The notes beneath the pieces were generated by a model. It worked only from the letters and a program-made list of their open reading frames with translations, ran no database searches and had not been told where the DNA came from. A stretch of DNA of 15,572 nucleotides from Flexistipes sp041694215 (lineage in GTDB: Bacteria > Chrysiogenota > Deferribacteres > Deferribacterales > Flexistipitaceae): contig JASMTO010000192.1 of assembly GCA_041694215.1 (NCBI GenBank), positions 1 through 15,572 of the forward strand, given 5' to 3'. This document shows positions 1-7,439 of this stretch, piece by piece. Each line of letters begins with the position of its first letter. Position 1 is the stretch's first letter. Made by a program: the position numbers and the translations under genes.

Positions 1-1056
1 AGAGCAGTAAACAGAGTAGAAGGCGACTATCCCAGGATTGTTCCATTGAACAACCCACTTCTGGTGCCATTATCCGACAAAGAAAATATAAGAAAATTTT
101 CCCAAAAAGATCTGGATATTCTGGATGTAAGAAGTAGCGGAAAACATACAGTGTCCTTTTACAGCCTTGATAAATCAAATATACCTTTTGATTTAAATTG
201 GATTGCAACTAGAGACAATGAGATGATGAGAAAACTGAGGGATTCCGGTAGAAAAATAGAAAATTTGTGGATATTAACGTTTGAAAAACTTTTGAAAAGT
301 GAATTTCCTAACATTATGTCCGATATGCTAAACACCATCGAAAAAGAGTACGGTTGCCCTGTGGATACAGAGTTTACGGTGATTTTTCTTAGCAATGATT
401 TTTATGTCATTAACCTTGTACAGTGCAGACCACTGCAAACCAACACTAACAGCAAGTCGAAGTTTAATATTACACCATCTTCAGACGATATTATACTTAT
501 AGAATCCAAAGGCAATTTTATGGGCGGAAGCATTTGTAATTATATCAGACAGATTATTTATATTGACCCGAAAAAATATTCACAACTGACTTTAAGTGAC
601 AAATATGAAGTAGCCAGAACAGTTGGTAAAATAAACAAGCAACTGTCAGATAAAAAAAACAATTATACCCTTCTAATAGGACCAGGCAGATGGGGAACCG
701 AGTCACCAGAGCTAGGGGTACCGGTGAGCTTTTCAGATATTAGCAATATGTTTGGCATTGGTGAAATTGAATACGAAGCTGGAGGTCTTATGCCCGAACT
801 TTCATTTGGTACACACTTTTTTCAGGATATAGTTGAATCCAATATATTTTACCTAGCAATATTTGCCAAAAAAGGTAATGGATTCATCAATTTTGATTTC
901 TTTAAAAAGGCAAAATCAGTCACAAAAGATTTAATTGATGTAAATGATAATGTAGCAAATACCATCAAAGTTATTAATTTTCCGAAAAAGGAGCTGTTTT
1001 TAACCTCAGATATAAATACTCAAAAGCTAGCCCTGTTTATCAAACAAAAGTCATAG
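1..1056 (+). CDS. PEP/pyruvate-binding domain protein (PPDK/PEP synthase N-terminal type), 5' end missing
   Basis: The reading frame is open from the first base, so the gene starts upstream of the window; 351 residues are visible, ending in TAG. The TTG at 46 is internal, since coding continues upstream of it. Around visible residues 115-145 there is an ATP-grasp end region like that of pyruvate phosphate dikinase and PEP synthase: GCPVDTEF, then a beta strand and QCRPLQ, matching the family's PVDIEF...QSRP pattern. This fold binds ATP and phosphorylates pyruvate or a related group through a separate His domain. No such His domain or PEP-utilising barrel follows. Instead there is about 200 residues of C-terminal domain with GPGRWGTESPELGVPV and GLMPELSFGTHFFQD, which I associate with stand-alone PEP/pyruvate-binding proteins of unknown substrate. 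The family call is firm; the substrate is unknown. It converges on the DUF445 gene with a 6-base gap and no hairpin. Confidence 0.85.
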   Translation, partial: RAVNRVEGDYPRIVPLNNPLLVPLSDKENIRKFSQKDLDILDVRSSGKHTVSFYSLDKSNIPFDLNWIATRDNEMMRKLRDSGRKIENLWILTFEKLLKSEFPNIMSDMLNTIEKEYGCPVDTEFTVIFLSNDFYVINLVQCRPLQTNTNSKSKFNITPSSDDIILIESKGNFMGGSICNYIRQIIYIDPKKYSQLTLSDKYEVARTVGKINKQLSDKKNNYTLLIGPGRWGTESPELGVPVSFSDISNMFGIGEIEYEAGGLMPELSFGTHFFQDIVESNIFYLAIFAKKGNGFINFDFFKKAKSVTKDLIDVNDNVANTIKVINFPKKELFLTSDINTQKLALFIKQKS

Positions 1057-1062
1057 ATATAT

Positions 1063-2592
1063 TCAAAAATAGTAAATTATTAAGCTTTGGATTGTACCAA
1101 AAATAAAACCCAAAACAAAACCAAGTACATTAATCCACCGGAATTGATCTTTCATAAAAGAAAAAAGTAGTGTTTCCAGTTGTTTTAAATCCAGAGAGTT
1201 TACTTTCTCCTCCACTATACTGCTTAGGTTTATAGCACTAAGCACGTTGACTATATGTTTATCAAGTATTTCATTGATTTTAAACGATACGGTGTTTTTT
1301 ATTTTGTCAAAAGTGGATTCAGGAATCTTGTCATGCACATTATTTATATATATTCCTTTAAGTATAGAAGTGACACCTTCTGATAAAGCATCCGAACTTG
1401 TCTTACTTTTATTCAAAACTGTCCTGACATCAATATTCCCTGTCAGAATTTCATAGGGATCAATGCCCATTGTTTTTAAAATTCCGCCGAATGTAAATCC
1501 TGAAAATTTCCGATAACTGGCAATAAAATAGGATTCAACCTTGCTGATAAGTGACTCAGATTTAAGATAATTTTTCAGCCATGAGCTAAAATCAATACGA
1601 ATTTTATAAAATGTTTTCATACCGACTATTTCGATGATTTCATAAAAGGGTTTCTCCAAAAACTGGTCAATGTACCCTTCCATTGATTTTTCCAGTTTAT
1701 TTATGACCTCATCGTTTTCACTTATGGCATTGATCACCTGTGGCAGTTCATTGTTTACAATATCGGCAATTACATCTTCATTTAAAAAAACATTCAACAT
1801 CCCAAGCTTTAGTTGATCGAAAAAACCGCTACCAAAATAATTGTTTTTCAGATCTATAAGTTTTTCAATAATAATTTTTTTTGTTTTATCGTCATTTAGC
1901 GTTTTTGACAAAAGATCGATACCTTTAACAGTAATCTTTTGGGAGATCTCTGTTTTTTTCTCCACAAGTTCTCCCGGCAAAATATCTTTTAGCGAAGCAC
2001 CGGAATATAGTATATTATTTATTTTTGCAAAAATTTCATCCGTGAGTATTTCCTGCCAGTTCCCCTTTTCCATTATTTTTCTTACAAAATAACGTATTTT
2101 TTCTTCCATACCGTCTACTTCAGACACAGACTTTAGCAGGAAACTGTCCAGAATTTCTTTAGACATTTTCCTAAGCAGACCGTTGATTACTTCCACAGCC
2201 TGATCATTGTTTGTGGTATTCGTTATTGTAGATGAAATGACATCATCCATATCCAAACCAAAATTGTTGAGGATATCGTAAACAGAACCATAGTCTTTCT
2301 TAAGAAAACGTTTTATCTCTTTTTCTGCTGTATTATTCAATAAACTTTGAAAACTTTCACTTAGTATCGCCGATCTAATATCATTTTCCCTGATTAACTC
2401 TTTTCCAACGAGAATGGCTACTTCACTGGCAATTTTTTTTCTGTTTCTGGGGATAACACCCTGCCAACCCATAGAAAACCAGCGTTTTTTATACGGCCTG
2501 AAAAGCATTTTGATGGCAAGATAGTTGGTAAAATAGCCAACAAAACCGGTCATTATAGGAATAGTGATTAAGCTATAAATCTGAGGCTGCAA
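1063..2592 (-). CDS. DUF445 family membrane-anchored protein
   Basis: A 509-residue protein of the DUF445 family, whose function is unknown. The N-terminus is a membrane segment with the family signature GYFTNYLAIKMLFRPYK (about residues 18-34), followed by GVIPRNRKKIA. A long, charged, helix-rich middle follows, and a second hydrophobic segment (about 485-508, VLGFVLGFIFGTIQSLIIYY) closes the protein, so both ends should sit in the inner membrane. The start is TTG at 2592-2590: a strong GGGAGGG lies 8 bases upstream, and the next ATG (2553) would cut off the first half of the membrane segment. The start overlaps the end of ppx by 20 bases, which implies translational coupling. It is the last gene of the minus-strand operon and I see no terminator after it. 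The link to glutamate synthase above is positional only. Confidence 0.85.
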   Translation of the reverse strand: MQPQIYSLITIPIMTGFVGYFTNYLAIKMLFRPYKKRWFSMGWQGVIPRNRKKIASEVAILVGKELIRENDIRSAILSESFQSLLNNTAEKEIKRFLKKDYGSVYDILNNFGLDMDDVISSTITNTTNNDQAVEVINGLLRKMSKEILDSFLLKSVSEVDGMEEKIRYFVRKIMEKGNWQEILTDEIFAKINNILYSGASLKDILPGELVEKKTEISQKITVKGIDLLSKTLNDDKTKKIIIEKLIDLKNNYFGSGFFDQLKLGMLNVFLNEDVIADIVNNELPQVINAISENDEVINKLEKSMEGYIDQFLEKPFYEIIEIVGMKTFYKIRIDFSSWLKNYLKSESLISKVESYFIASYRKFSGFTFGGILKTMGIDPYEILTGNIDVRTVLNKSKTSSDALSEGVTSILKGIYINNVHDKIPESTFDKIKNTVSFKINEILDKHIVNVLSAINLSSIVEEKVNSLDLKQLETLLFSFMKDQFRWINVLGFVLGFIFGTIQSLIIYYF

Positions 2593-3484
2593 TTGCTATA
2601 CCCTCCCTGAGGCCAAAATCACTTATTATCAGGTTTTTTATGTTAAGTTTTTCCATCACAGCCATTATTATAATAATTCCAGGAATAATTGTGTCCTCCC
2701 TTCCCTTCTCAAGTCCTTTAATATTGCATCTGTCAGGCAGATCCATTTTCCTGATCATTTCAAAAATAGCTTTAATCCGTGATATATGCAATATATATCC
2801 GTTCACTTTCTGATAATCATATTGTTCAAGCTCCATATCAATAGCAGCCAAAGTAGTAGCTGTGCCAGCAGTGGCAATCACTTTATCAGGATTTATCCCA
2901 CTAAAATTCACCTTTTCCAGTATCTTCTCGATATATAATTTTACTTCTCTGACCAAGTCATCTGTAACGGCATGAGTAAAATCAAACATGTTGCAAAGTT
3001 TTACCACACCCAGATCAAGACTTTCTGTAGAAACAATATTACCTTTTTCTGAGTATACAAATTCCGTAGAGCCACCACCAATATCAAAGATAAGGCTGTT
3101 GCAATTTTTTATATCTATCACAGAATTGACCCCTTTAAAGGTGAATTCCGCTTCGAGTTTACCAGTAATTATATTTACTTTTATACCGTTTTCATCAAGT
3201 TTGGACAAAAACTGATCAGCATTTGAAGCCTCTCTAACTGCGCTTGTGGCGACAAACAAATAGTTCCTGACATTATATTTTTTTATGATTTCCATAAATC
3301 CAATTAAAACATTTATCGATGCATTGATATTTTCCGTTTTAAGTTTACCTGTTCGTGGCAAACCCTCAGCAAGTCTGGTGATAACACGCTCTTCATGCAC
3401 TATTTCTAAAATTTTGCCATCCTTAACTTCCGCTATTAACAATCGCAAACTATTACTTCCAATATCCACACCAGCAATCAGCAT
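2573..3484 (-). CDS. ppx: Exopolyphosphatase / pppGpp phosphatase family protein (short form)
   Basis: A 303-residue member of the Ppx/GppA family, actin-fold phosphatases that cleave terminal phosphate from polyphosphate or from pppGpp. The two phosphate-binding loops are DIGSNSLRLL (residues 7-16) and DIGGGSTEF (134-142). The likely catalytic Glu is Glu111 in GKLEAEF, aligned with the EEAR motif of E. coli Ppx. ATAGTATTLAA and GREDTIIPG are also typical. It has only the two core domains and lacks the extra C-terminal domains of E. coli Ppx (about 500 residues), as in the short forms of many bacteria. Sequence alone does not tell polyphosphatase from pppGpp phosphatase. The ATG start has GGAGGAGG 3-6 bases upstream. 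It lies 46 bases downstream of the glutamate synthase FMN subunit and overlaps the DUF445 gene, so it is probably co-transcribed; a role in stringent response next to nitrogen assimilation is inference. Confidence 0.88.
   Translation of the reverse strand: MLIAGVDIGSNSLRLLIAEVKDGKILEIVHEERVITRLAEGLPRTGKLKTENINASINVLIGFMEIIKKYNVRNYLFVATSAVREASNADQFLSKLDENGIKVNIITGKLEAEFTFKGVNSVIDIKNCNSLIFDIGGGSTEFVYSEKGNIVSTESLDLGVVKLCNMFDFTHAVTDDLVREVKLYIEKILEKVNFSGINPDKVIATAGTATTLAAIDMELEQYDYQKVNGYILHISRIKAIFEMIRKMDLPDRCNIKGLEKGREDTIIPGIIIIMAVMEKLNIKNLIISDFGLREGIAIAASDL
2601..2607 (-). promoter_or_regulatory. Ribosome binding site fixing the TTG start of the DUF445 gene
   Basis: On the minus strand this reads GGGAGGG, a near-perfect Shine-Dalgarno sequence 8 bases before the TTG at 2592-2590. 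It lies inside the ppx coding region, so translation of the DUF445 gene begins before ppx translation ends. Confidence 0.7.
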
Positions 3485-3530
3485 TTTCCTCCTCCTCTAT
3501 AATCAGCAGTATAATAAGTTAAACTCATCA

Positions 3531-5684
3531 TTATTCATTACTTTTAACATTTTCAGCAGCAGAAACCGGTATAATTTTACAAAATTCATCGAATATTTTT
3601 TCTCGATCTTTTTCATACATTTCTGCAAAAACAGACAGTCTCTCATCATATTTTTCATCAATCTTAACTTTGGTAAATACAGAGAGAAAATCATTAATTT
3701 CCTTTTCCAGCAACTTCTTATCTAAATCTGTCAAATACTCGATTTTCCTTACACCCACACCCAGCTGAGAATCTGTCACGTTACCCCTAATATATGCAGC
3801 CCCTGCTGTCATACCACTACAGATATAATAGCCCATTGGGTTTTCCAGGTTTACAACATTGAGAACAATTCCTATACCACCTTGAGCATATTCCATAAAA
3901 TAATCACCCATTCCGCGCTCGAGTCCCAGCCCAAAAACAGCCACAGGTGGCTTTCTGTTATTAAGTTTGCTTTCCTGTGAACGTATAAATTTGTGCCATC
4001 CCATTTTATTCAATGAAGCTTTTCTTTTCTGATAATTTAAGAGCAAATTCTCAATTATCTCTTTGTTTGAATAATCTGCATATTTTCCAAGGTCGATTTT
4101 AGCCCATTCTCGCGGCATTCCAGCTTTCATAAGGAGAAGGTTCCTGACACCACCGCTTTTGGCAACCCTGAATGTACCGCTTACGGCATATGCAGCAAAC
4201 AGATCGCTGACATGCCCCGCTATATTTATCTCAATCGGATTGGAGGTATTTGCCACACCCACCTGGGCATTAGCCGGCACATTAAATCCATCCATTTTAG
4301 CAGGAACTACATTAATTCTCATATTTCTTACAAAAGCAAAAGAATGATTTCCCACAAGCCCTTCAACATTTATCTCTTCAGCGTTAACCCCTGTACCAAT
4401 GATTCTTTGCCCCACAACATTTTTTAAAGTAAATTTTTTGACACCGTTTTTAACAGCATCCTTCATCAAGACATTAAGGCTTCTGCTATCGATTTTGTCC
4501 ACTCCTACGTCAATTACCAAACTATTTCCATTAATACCCGCAAGTGTTGAAGAAAAGAACTCTATATTCTCATTCCTAAGATTTTGGCCTGTTTTAAAAA
4601 TTTTGTGATGGCGTTCTTTTATTGCGACTTCCTCCACTTGCTTCTCAATTTCCTCTTTTCCAAAGGTATTATACAAAAGTGGGTCATTACCATGATATCT
4701 GAAGCGCCTTGCACCCACAACATCCGTATGGCTACTCATCCCCAATCCGGCTGCAAGCCCTTCCATATCCTCCACAAAACTTTTAACCATTTTGACAATT
4801 TTTTCACTTCCCACACCAGGATCAATCCTTGCGCCATAAGGTCTGGACGTTATCCCCCATGCGCACTGCCCGGTGTGGCACCTTCCACAAAGTGTACAGC
4901 CAAGGGGATGAAGTGTTCTCATACCCATCCCGGCAAAATCTGCTCCTGCTAGTAACACAAGGAATGCATGGAAACTGTCCAATATCCCCCCTTCAGAAAT
5001 TATAGACACCTGCTCTCTTAACCCTTCCTTTCTGAGAGCCAAATCGGCAATGTGCGTCAAATATACGACATTAAGCCCTCTGTTTTGCAAATCCACTAAG
5101 TGGGCAGCTCCTGTGGAGCCATCTCCGGCTTTTATTGTGATGTAATCAAAGCCGGCTTTCGCAAGCGCTACAGCAATCTCAGGAAAGTTCCAGGCAGTAC
5201 CGTATACATCGGCACCTATCAGTTTCTCTTCACCAAGCAACGCCCTCAGGGATTCCACCCGCATAGGTAGCTCTTCAATTGAATATTGCAGATGCTGGGG
5301 ATTGGGAGCGGTAAGATTTCTCAATGCTTCAACACATCTGAGCAGTGCAATTTCGATATCATTTTTTTTCGCCTGAAGCCTCCCCCCTTTCCCTTTTTTA
5401 GCATCCTGACCATACTTCATGGATATTCCGGCAAATTTATCCAGTTCCACCCACGGGCCGTAACCACCAGAACCAAACTGTAAAATACAGTATTTTGCAG
5501 CAGGCATCATATCTGGATGGATATACCCCTCTCCGGTGAAAAAGGGTCTTCCCAGTTTAATGCAGGCCATGAGCCTTGCAAGAAAAGCCTCGTGGCTGTT
5601 GGATCCATAACTCATGTGTACATCAAATATCGGTGTTTTGCAGTGGAATTTTGCATTCCTTTTGCCTAATGTGAGATCATCCAT
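3531..5684 (-). CDS. gltB: Glutamate synthase FMN-binding plus GXGXG domain subunit (apparent 5' frameshift)
   Basis: A 717-residue protein with the synthase half of glutamate synthase, which turns 2-oxoglutarate, ammonia from glutamine and reducing power into glutamate. Residues 1-345 are the FMN barrel: FTGEG (49-53), ISMKYGQDAKKGKGG (87-101, compare KFAQGAKPGEGG) and AGDGSTGA (186-193). Cys263, Cys269 and Cys274 have the C-x5-C-x4-C spacing of the family's [3Fe-4S] cluster, with an extra Cys266. Residues 380-650 match the C-terminal beta-helix (GXGXG) domain, including GNVTDSQLGVG and MTAGAAYIRG. The amidotransferase domain of bacterial GltB is absent and is encoded by a separate gene in the operon. 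The ATG at 5684 has only a weak ribosome site, and its frame stays open upstream to 5729 encoding QRDHLHEYAGR. The true protein may therefore be a fusion of about 909 residues with the preceding ferredoxin. The family is certain; the start is not. Confidence 0.9.
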   Translation of the reverse strand: MDDLTLGKRNAKFHCKTPIFDVHMSYGSNSHEAFLARLMACIKLGRPFFTGEGYIHPDMMPAAKYCILQFGSGGYGPWVELDKFAGISMKYGQDAKKGKGGRLQAKKNDIEIALLRCVEALRNLTAPNPQHLQYSIEELPMRVESLRALLGEEKLIGADVYGTAWNFPEIAVALAKAGFDYITIKAGDGSTGAAHLVDLQNRGLNVVYLTHIADLALRKEGLREQVSIISEGGILDSFHAFLVLLAGADFAGMGMRTLHPLGCTLCGRCHTGQCAWGITSRPYGARIDPGVGSEKIVKMVKSFVEDMEGLAAGLGMSSHTDVVGARRFRYHGNDPLLYNTFGKEEIEKQVEEVAIKERHHKIFKTGQNLRNENIEFFSSTLAGINGNSLVIDVGVDKIDSRSLNVLMKDAVKNGVKKFTLKNVVGQRIIGTGVNAEEINVEGLVGNHSFAFVRNMRINVVPAKMDGFNVPANAQVGVANTSNPIEINIAGHVSDLFAAYAVSGTFRVAKSGGVRNLLLMKAGMPREWAKIDLGKYADYSNKEIIENLLLNYQKRKASLNKMGWHKFIRSQESKLNNRKPPVAVFGLGLERGMGDYFMEYAQGGIGIVLNVVNLENPMGYYICSGMTAGAAYIRGNVTDSQLGVGVRKIEYLTDLDKKLLEKEINDFLSVFTKVKIDEKYDERLSVFAEMYEKDREKIFDEFCKIIPVSAAENVKSNE

Positions 5685-6259
5685 TCTGCCTGCATATTCA
5701 TGAAGATGATCCCTTTGGGGGAAAGTATTTCAGCAGCATCAATAATCCAATCTTCGCTGAGCTTCGATGGAAATTTGCCGAGATGAGCGCTGCTGACTGT
5801 GGAATCGCCGTTTGCCCTTGACAGGCAATTATTAATTACTTCAGAATTTGTCAGGTTTACCCCGATATCATGATAATCCGGATTTTCTGTTACTTTTATA
5901 GCCCTCTGGGGGCACATTTTAACACAACGTTTACAGTTACAACATTCATCCGGGTTAATCCATAGAATCTTTTCCAGAAAAACAATCCCTTCATCTTCAG
6001 GGTCTATCCTGTTGCCTTCGCCGTCTCTGTAAATCTCCTCCATGTAAAATACACCTGTGGGGCTGTCAGGATTACTGAGGTTGTGTGTGCAGGCCTGCAC
6101 GCATGTCCCACAATGAACGCACCCTCGCCCCGGTTCTTCAACTTCATCCGTTACCTTCACAAGATATTTTGCTCCTGTGGCGTAAATCCCGGTTTTTTTA
6201 GGTTCTGTGTATTTGATCGATCTTTTTACGACAATTTTATTTTTTTCAGACAGTTCCAT
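5666..6259 (-). CDS. Two-cluster [4Fe-4S] ferredoxin-type subunit of glutamate synthase
   Basis: A 197-residue cytoplasmic iron-sulfur protein, probably carrying electrons from the GltD-like subunit to the FMN site. The first cluster is C47-x2-C50-x2-C53-x3-C57 (GCVHCGTCVQAC), the second C106-x2-C109-x2-C112-x3-C116-Pro. Residues 125-181 (ending DWIIDAAEILSP) resemble the linker that precedes the FMN barrel in ferredoxin-fused, archaeal-type glutamate synthases. The last 16 residues look unlike protein of that family and overlap the next gene, consistent with a frameshift near 5717. The start is taken as ATG 6259-6257, with GGTGGA 6 bases upstream; a TTG at 6280 is in frame but poorly placed. 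It overlaps the amidotransferase stop by 14 bases. It may be either a genuine separate subunit or the broken N-terminus of a larger protein. Confidence 0.82.
   Translation of the reverse strand: MELSEKNKIVVKRSIKYTEPKKTGIYATGAKYLVKVTDEVEEPGRGCVHCGTCVQACTHNLSNPDSPTGVFYMEEIYRDGEGNRIDPEDEGIVFLEKILWINPDECCNCKRCVKMCPQRAIKVTENPDYHDIGVNLTNSEVINNCLSRANGDSTVSSAHLGKFPSKLSEDWIIDAAEILSPKGIIFMNMQAEWMISH
5717..5721 (-). other. Probable -1 frameshift position between ferredoxin and FMN subunit frames
   Basis: The coding strand has TTT, five C, then AAAGGG. In the ferredoxin frame this reads TCC CCC AAA. With one more C it would read TCC CCC CAA AGG and pass without a stop into the FMN subunit frame. The switch must occur between 5729 (after an upstream TGA in the FMN frame) and 5666 (the ferredoxin TAG). 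The homopolymer is the natural place for an indel, whether in the organism or in sequencing. Confidence 0.6.
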
Positions 6260-7439
6260 TTCTTTTCCACCCGTAGTCAAGTTTTTTTACCTTTTTATCT
6301 TTCACTGAAAATCCTATAACCTTTCCAGCATCAGGATCATATATGTCATCAAGGTTTTCCTGTAAAAAATATGCAGCTGACACAATAGCTCTTTGCTCAC
6401 TGGCTAGAAAGGCCACTTTGTCATTGCAACCTATACTAAAAGATCTTAAATGATCCCTGTCGGTAAACCCAAGGATTTCATCTTCAGACATAACGATGGA
6501 TGTGGCCGGCCCACTCATTTTCATTTTTCGCAAATATGGATCAGATACAAGTTCTTTAAACCGCCTTTGTTCATTTTCAGTCATGTTTCCCAACTCACGG
6601 GGAAATTTCCCGCATAGAATCCACTCGATGTCCTGTATGGAATAGCCATTGCGCAGCAAATAATCAACTTCCAGAAATATAGCTTCAGAATCCGTACCCA
6701 CATGGAGATATATCCCCAATTGTTCCAAAGCCATAGCGTTTGATTTATCACTGGACAAGTGACCATTGTGAATCCCTGCAATTTCACCAACAGAAATAGG
6801 CTGAGGCCCCCACCACAACCCTCTTCCGGAGCTTGTTGGCCATCTCAGGTGAATCAGGCATGCTTCATAGTTACTGTCTTCAAATTGTTCAATATCATAT
6901 ATCCTTATTGTATCAACCAGCTCAAAAGCAGTAAGAAATGTACCGTTTTCTTTGGAGCTGGAAAATATCCGTGCATCCCGGATAAATGTTTTATTAAACT
7001 TCGTCACCTGCTTTAAAATATAAAAATACTCATTATCTATTGTTTCCCTGTATCTTATTTCATCAATTGTGGGAGGTGCAACAAAATATTTTTTGATAAC
7101 AGGGATATCATATTCGTAATAAAGTCTTGTTGGGACCATCTCCTGGGATTCAACTATATGAACCCCCCAGCTTTGGATAAAATTTTCCAGCTCACTAACT
7201 TTATACTGATCCCTGTACATTACATGAAAAACATAAAAGTTATGGTCTTTGTATATCCCCTTAAGGGTAATGCCTGCTCCAGTTCTCCCCCGATACTGAA
7301 GACACATTGCACTTTTCAAAAGGGCACTAAGCTTAAAATCTCCCGCTGCAGCAAGTAATCCGCAAGCCCCAGGAGGAAGCCCTTCATCACCACCAGAAAA
7401 CTCCCTTTCACTGATTTCTTTGCCGGGATATTTATTCAT
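6246..7439 (-). CDS. Glutamate synthase amidotransferase subunit (class-II GATase)
   Basis: A 397-residue class-II (Ntn-type) glutamine amidotransferase that releases ammonia from glutamine for the FMN subunit. The nucleophile should be Cys26 in PGACGLLAAAG, which requires removal of a 25-residue propeptide, as known for bacterial GltB. Other family marks are YRGRTGAGI (49-57), HLRW with glutamine-binding Arg199, AGIHNGH (221-227, the HNG motif) and GTDSEA (248-253). The length of about 400 matches the amidotransferase domain alone, so this is a stand-alone subunit as in archaeal-type enzymes. The start is ATG 7439-7437: GGAGG lies 5 bases upstream, whereas two upstream ATGs overlap that ribosome site. 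The ATG overlaps the gltD stop by 8 bases, so the two should be translationally coupled. Confidence 0.88.
   Translation of the reverse strand: MNKYPGKEISEREFSGGDEGLPPGACGLLAAAGDFKLSALLKSAMCLQYRGRTGAGITLKGIYKDHNFYVFHVMYRDQYKVSELENFIQSWGVHIVESQEMVPTRLYYEYDIPVIKKYFVAPPTIDEIRYRETIDNEYFYILKQVTKFNKTFIRDARIFSSSKENGTFLTAFELVDTIRIYDIEQFEDSNYEACLIHLRWPTSSGRGLWWGPQPISVGEIAGIHNGHLSSDKSNAMALEQLGIYLHVGTDSEAIFLEVDYLLRNGYSIQDIEWILCGKFPRELGNMTENEQRRFKELVSDPYLRKMKMSGPATSIVMSEDEILGFTDRDHLRSFSIGCNDKVAFLASEQRAIVSAAYFLQENLDDIYDPDAGKVIGFSVKDKKVKKLDYGWKRNGTV

Noticed and set aside
46..48. TTG as start of the first gene
   Set aside because: The frame is open and family-like (EGDYPRIVPLNNP) right back to base 1, so the gene is truncated by the window edge rather than starting here.
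4159..4952. Several plus-strand open frames opposite the FMN subunit gene
   Set aside because: They are antisense shadows with no protein-like motifs and no ribosome sites.
5710..5725. Programmed -1 frameshift site joining the ferredoxin and FMN frames
   Set aside because: The in-frame heptamers do not match X-XXY-YYZ: CCC could slip but AAA to CAA would mismatch. An indel in the C run explains the data more simply.
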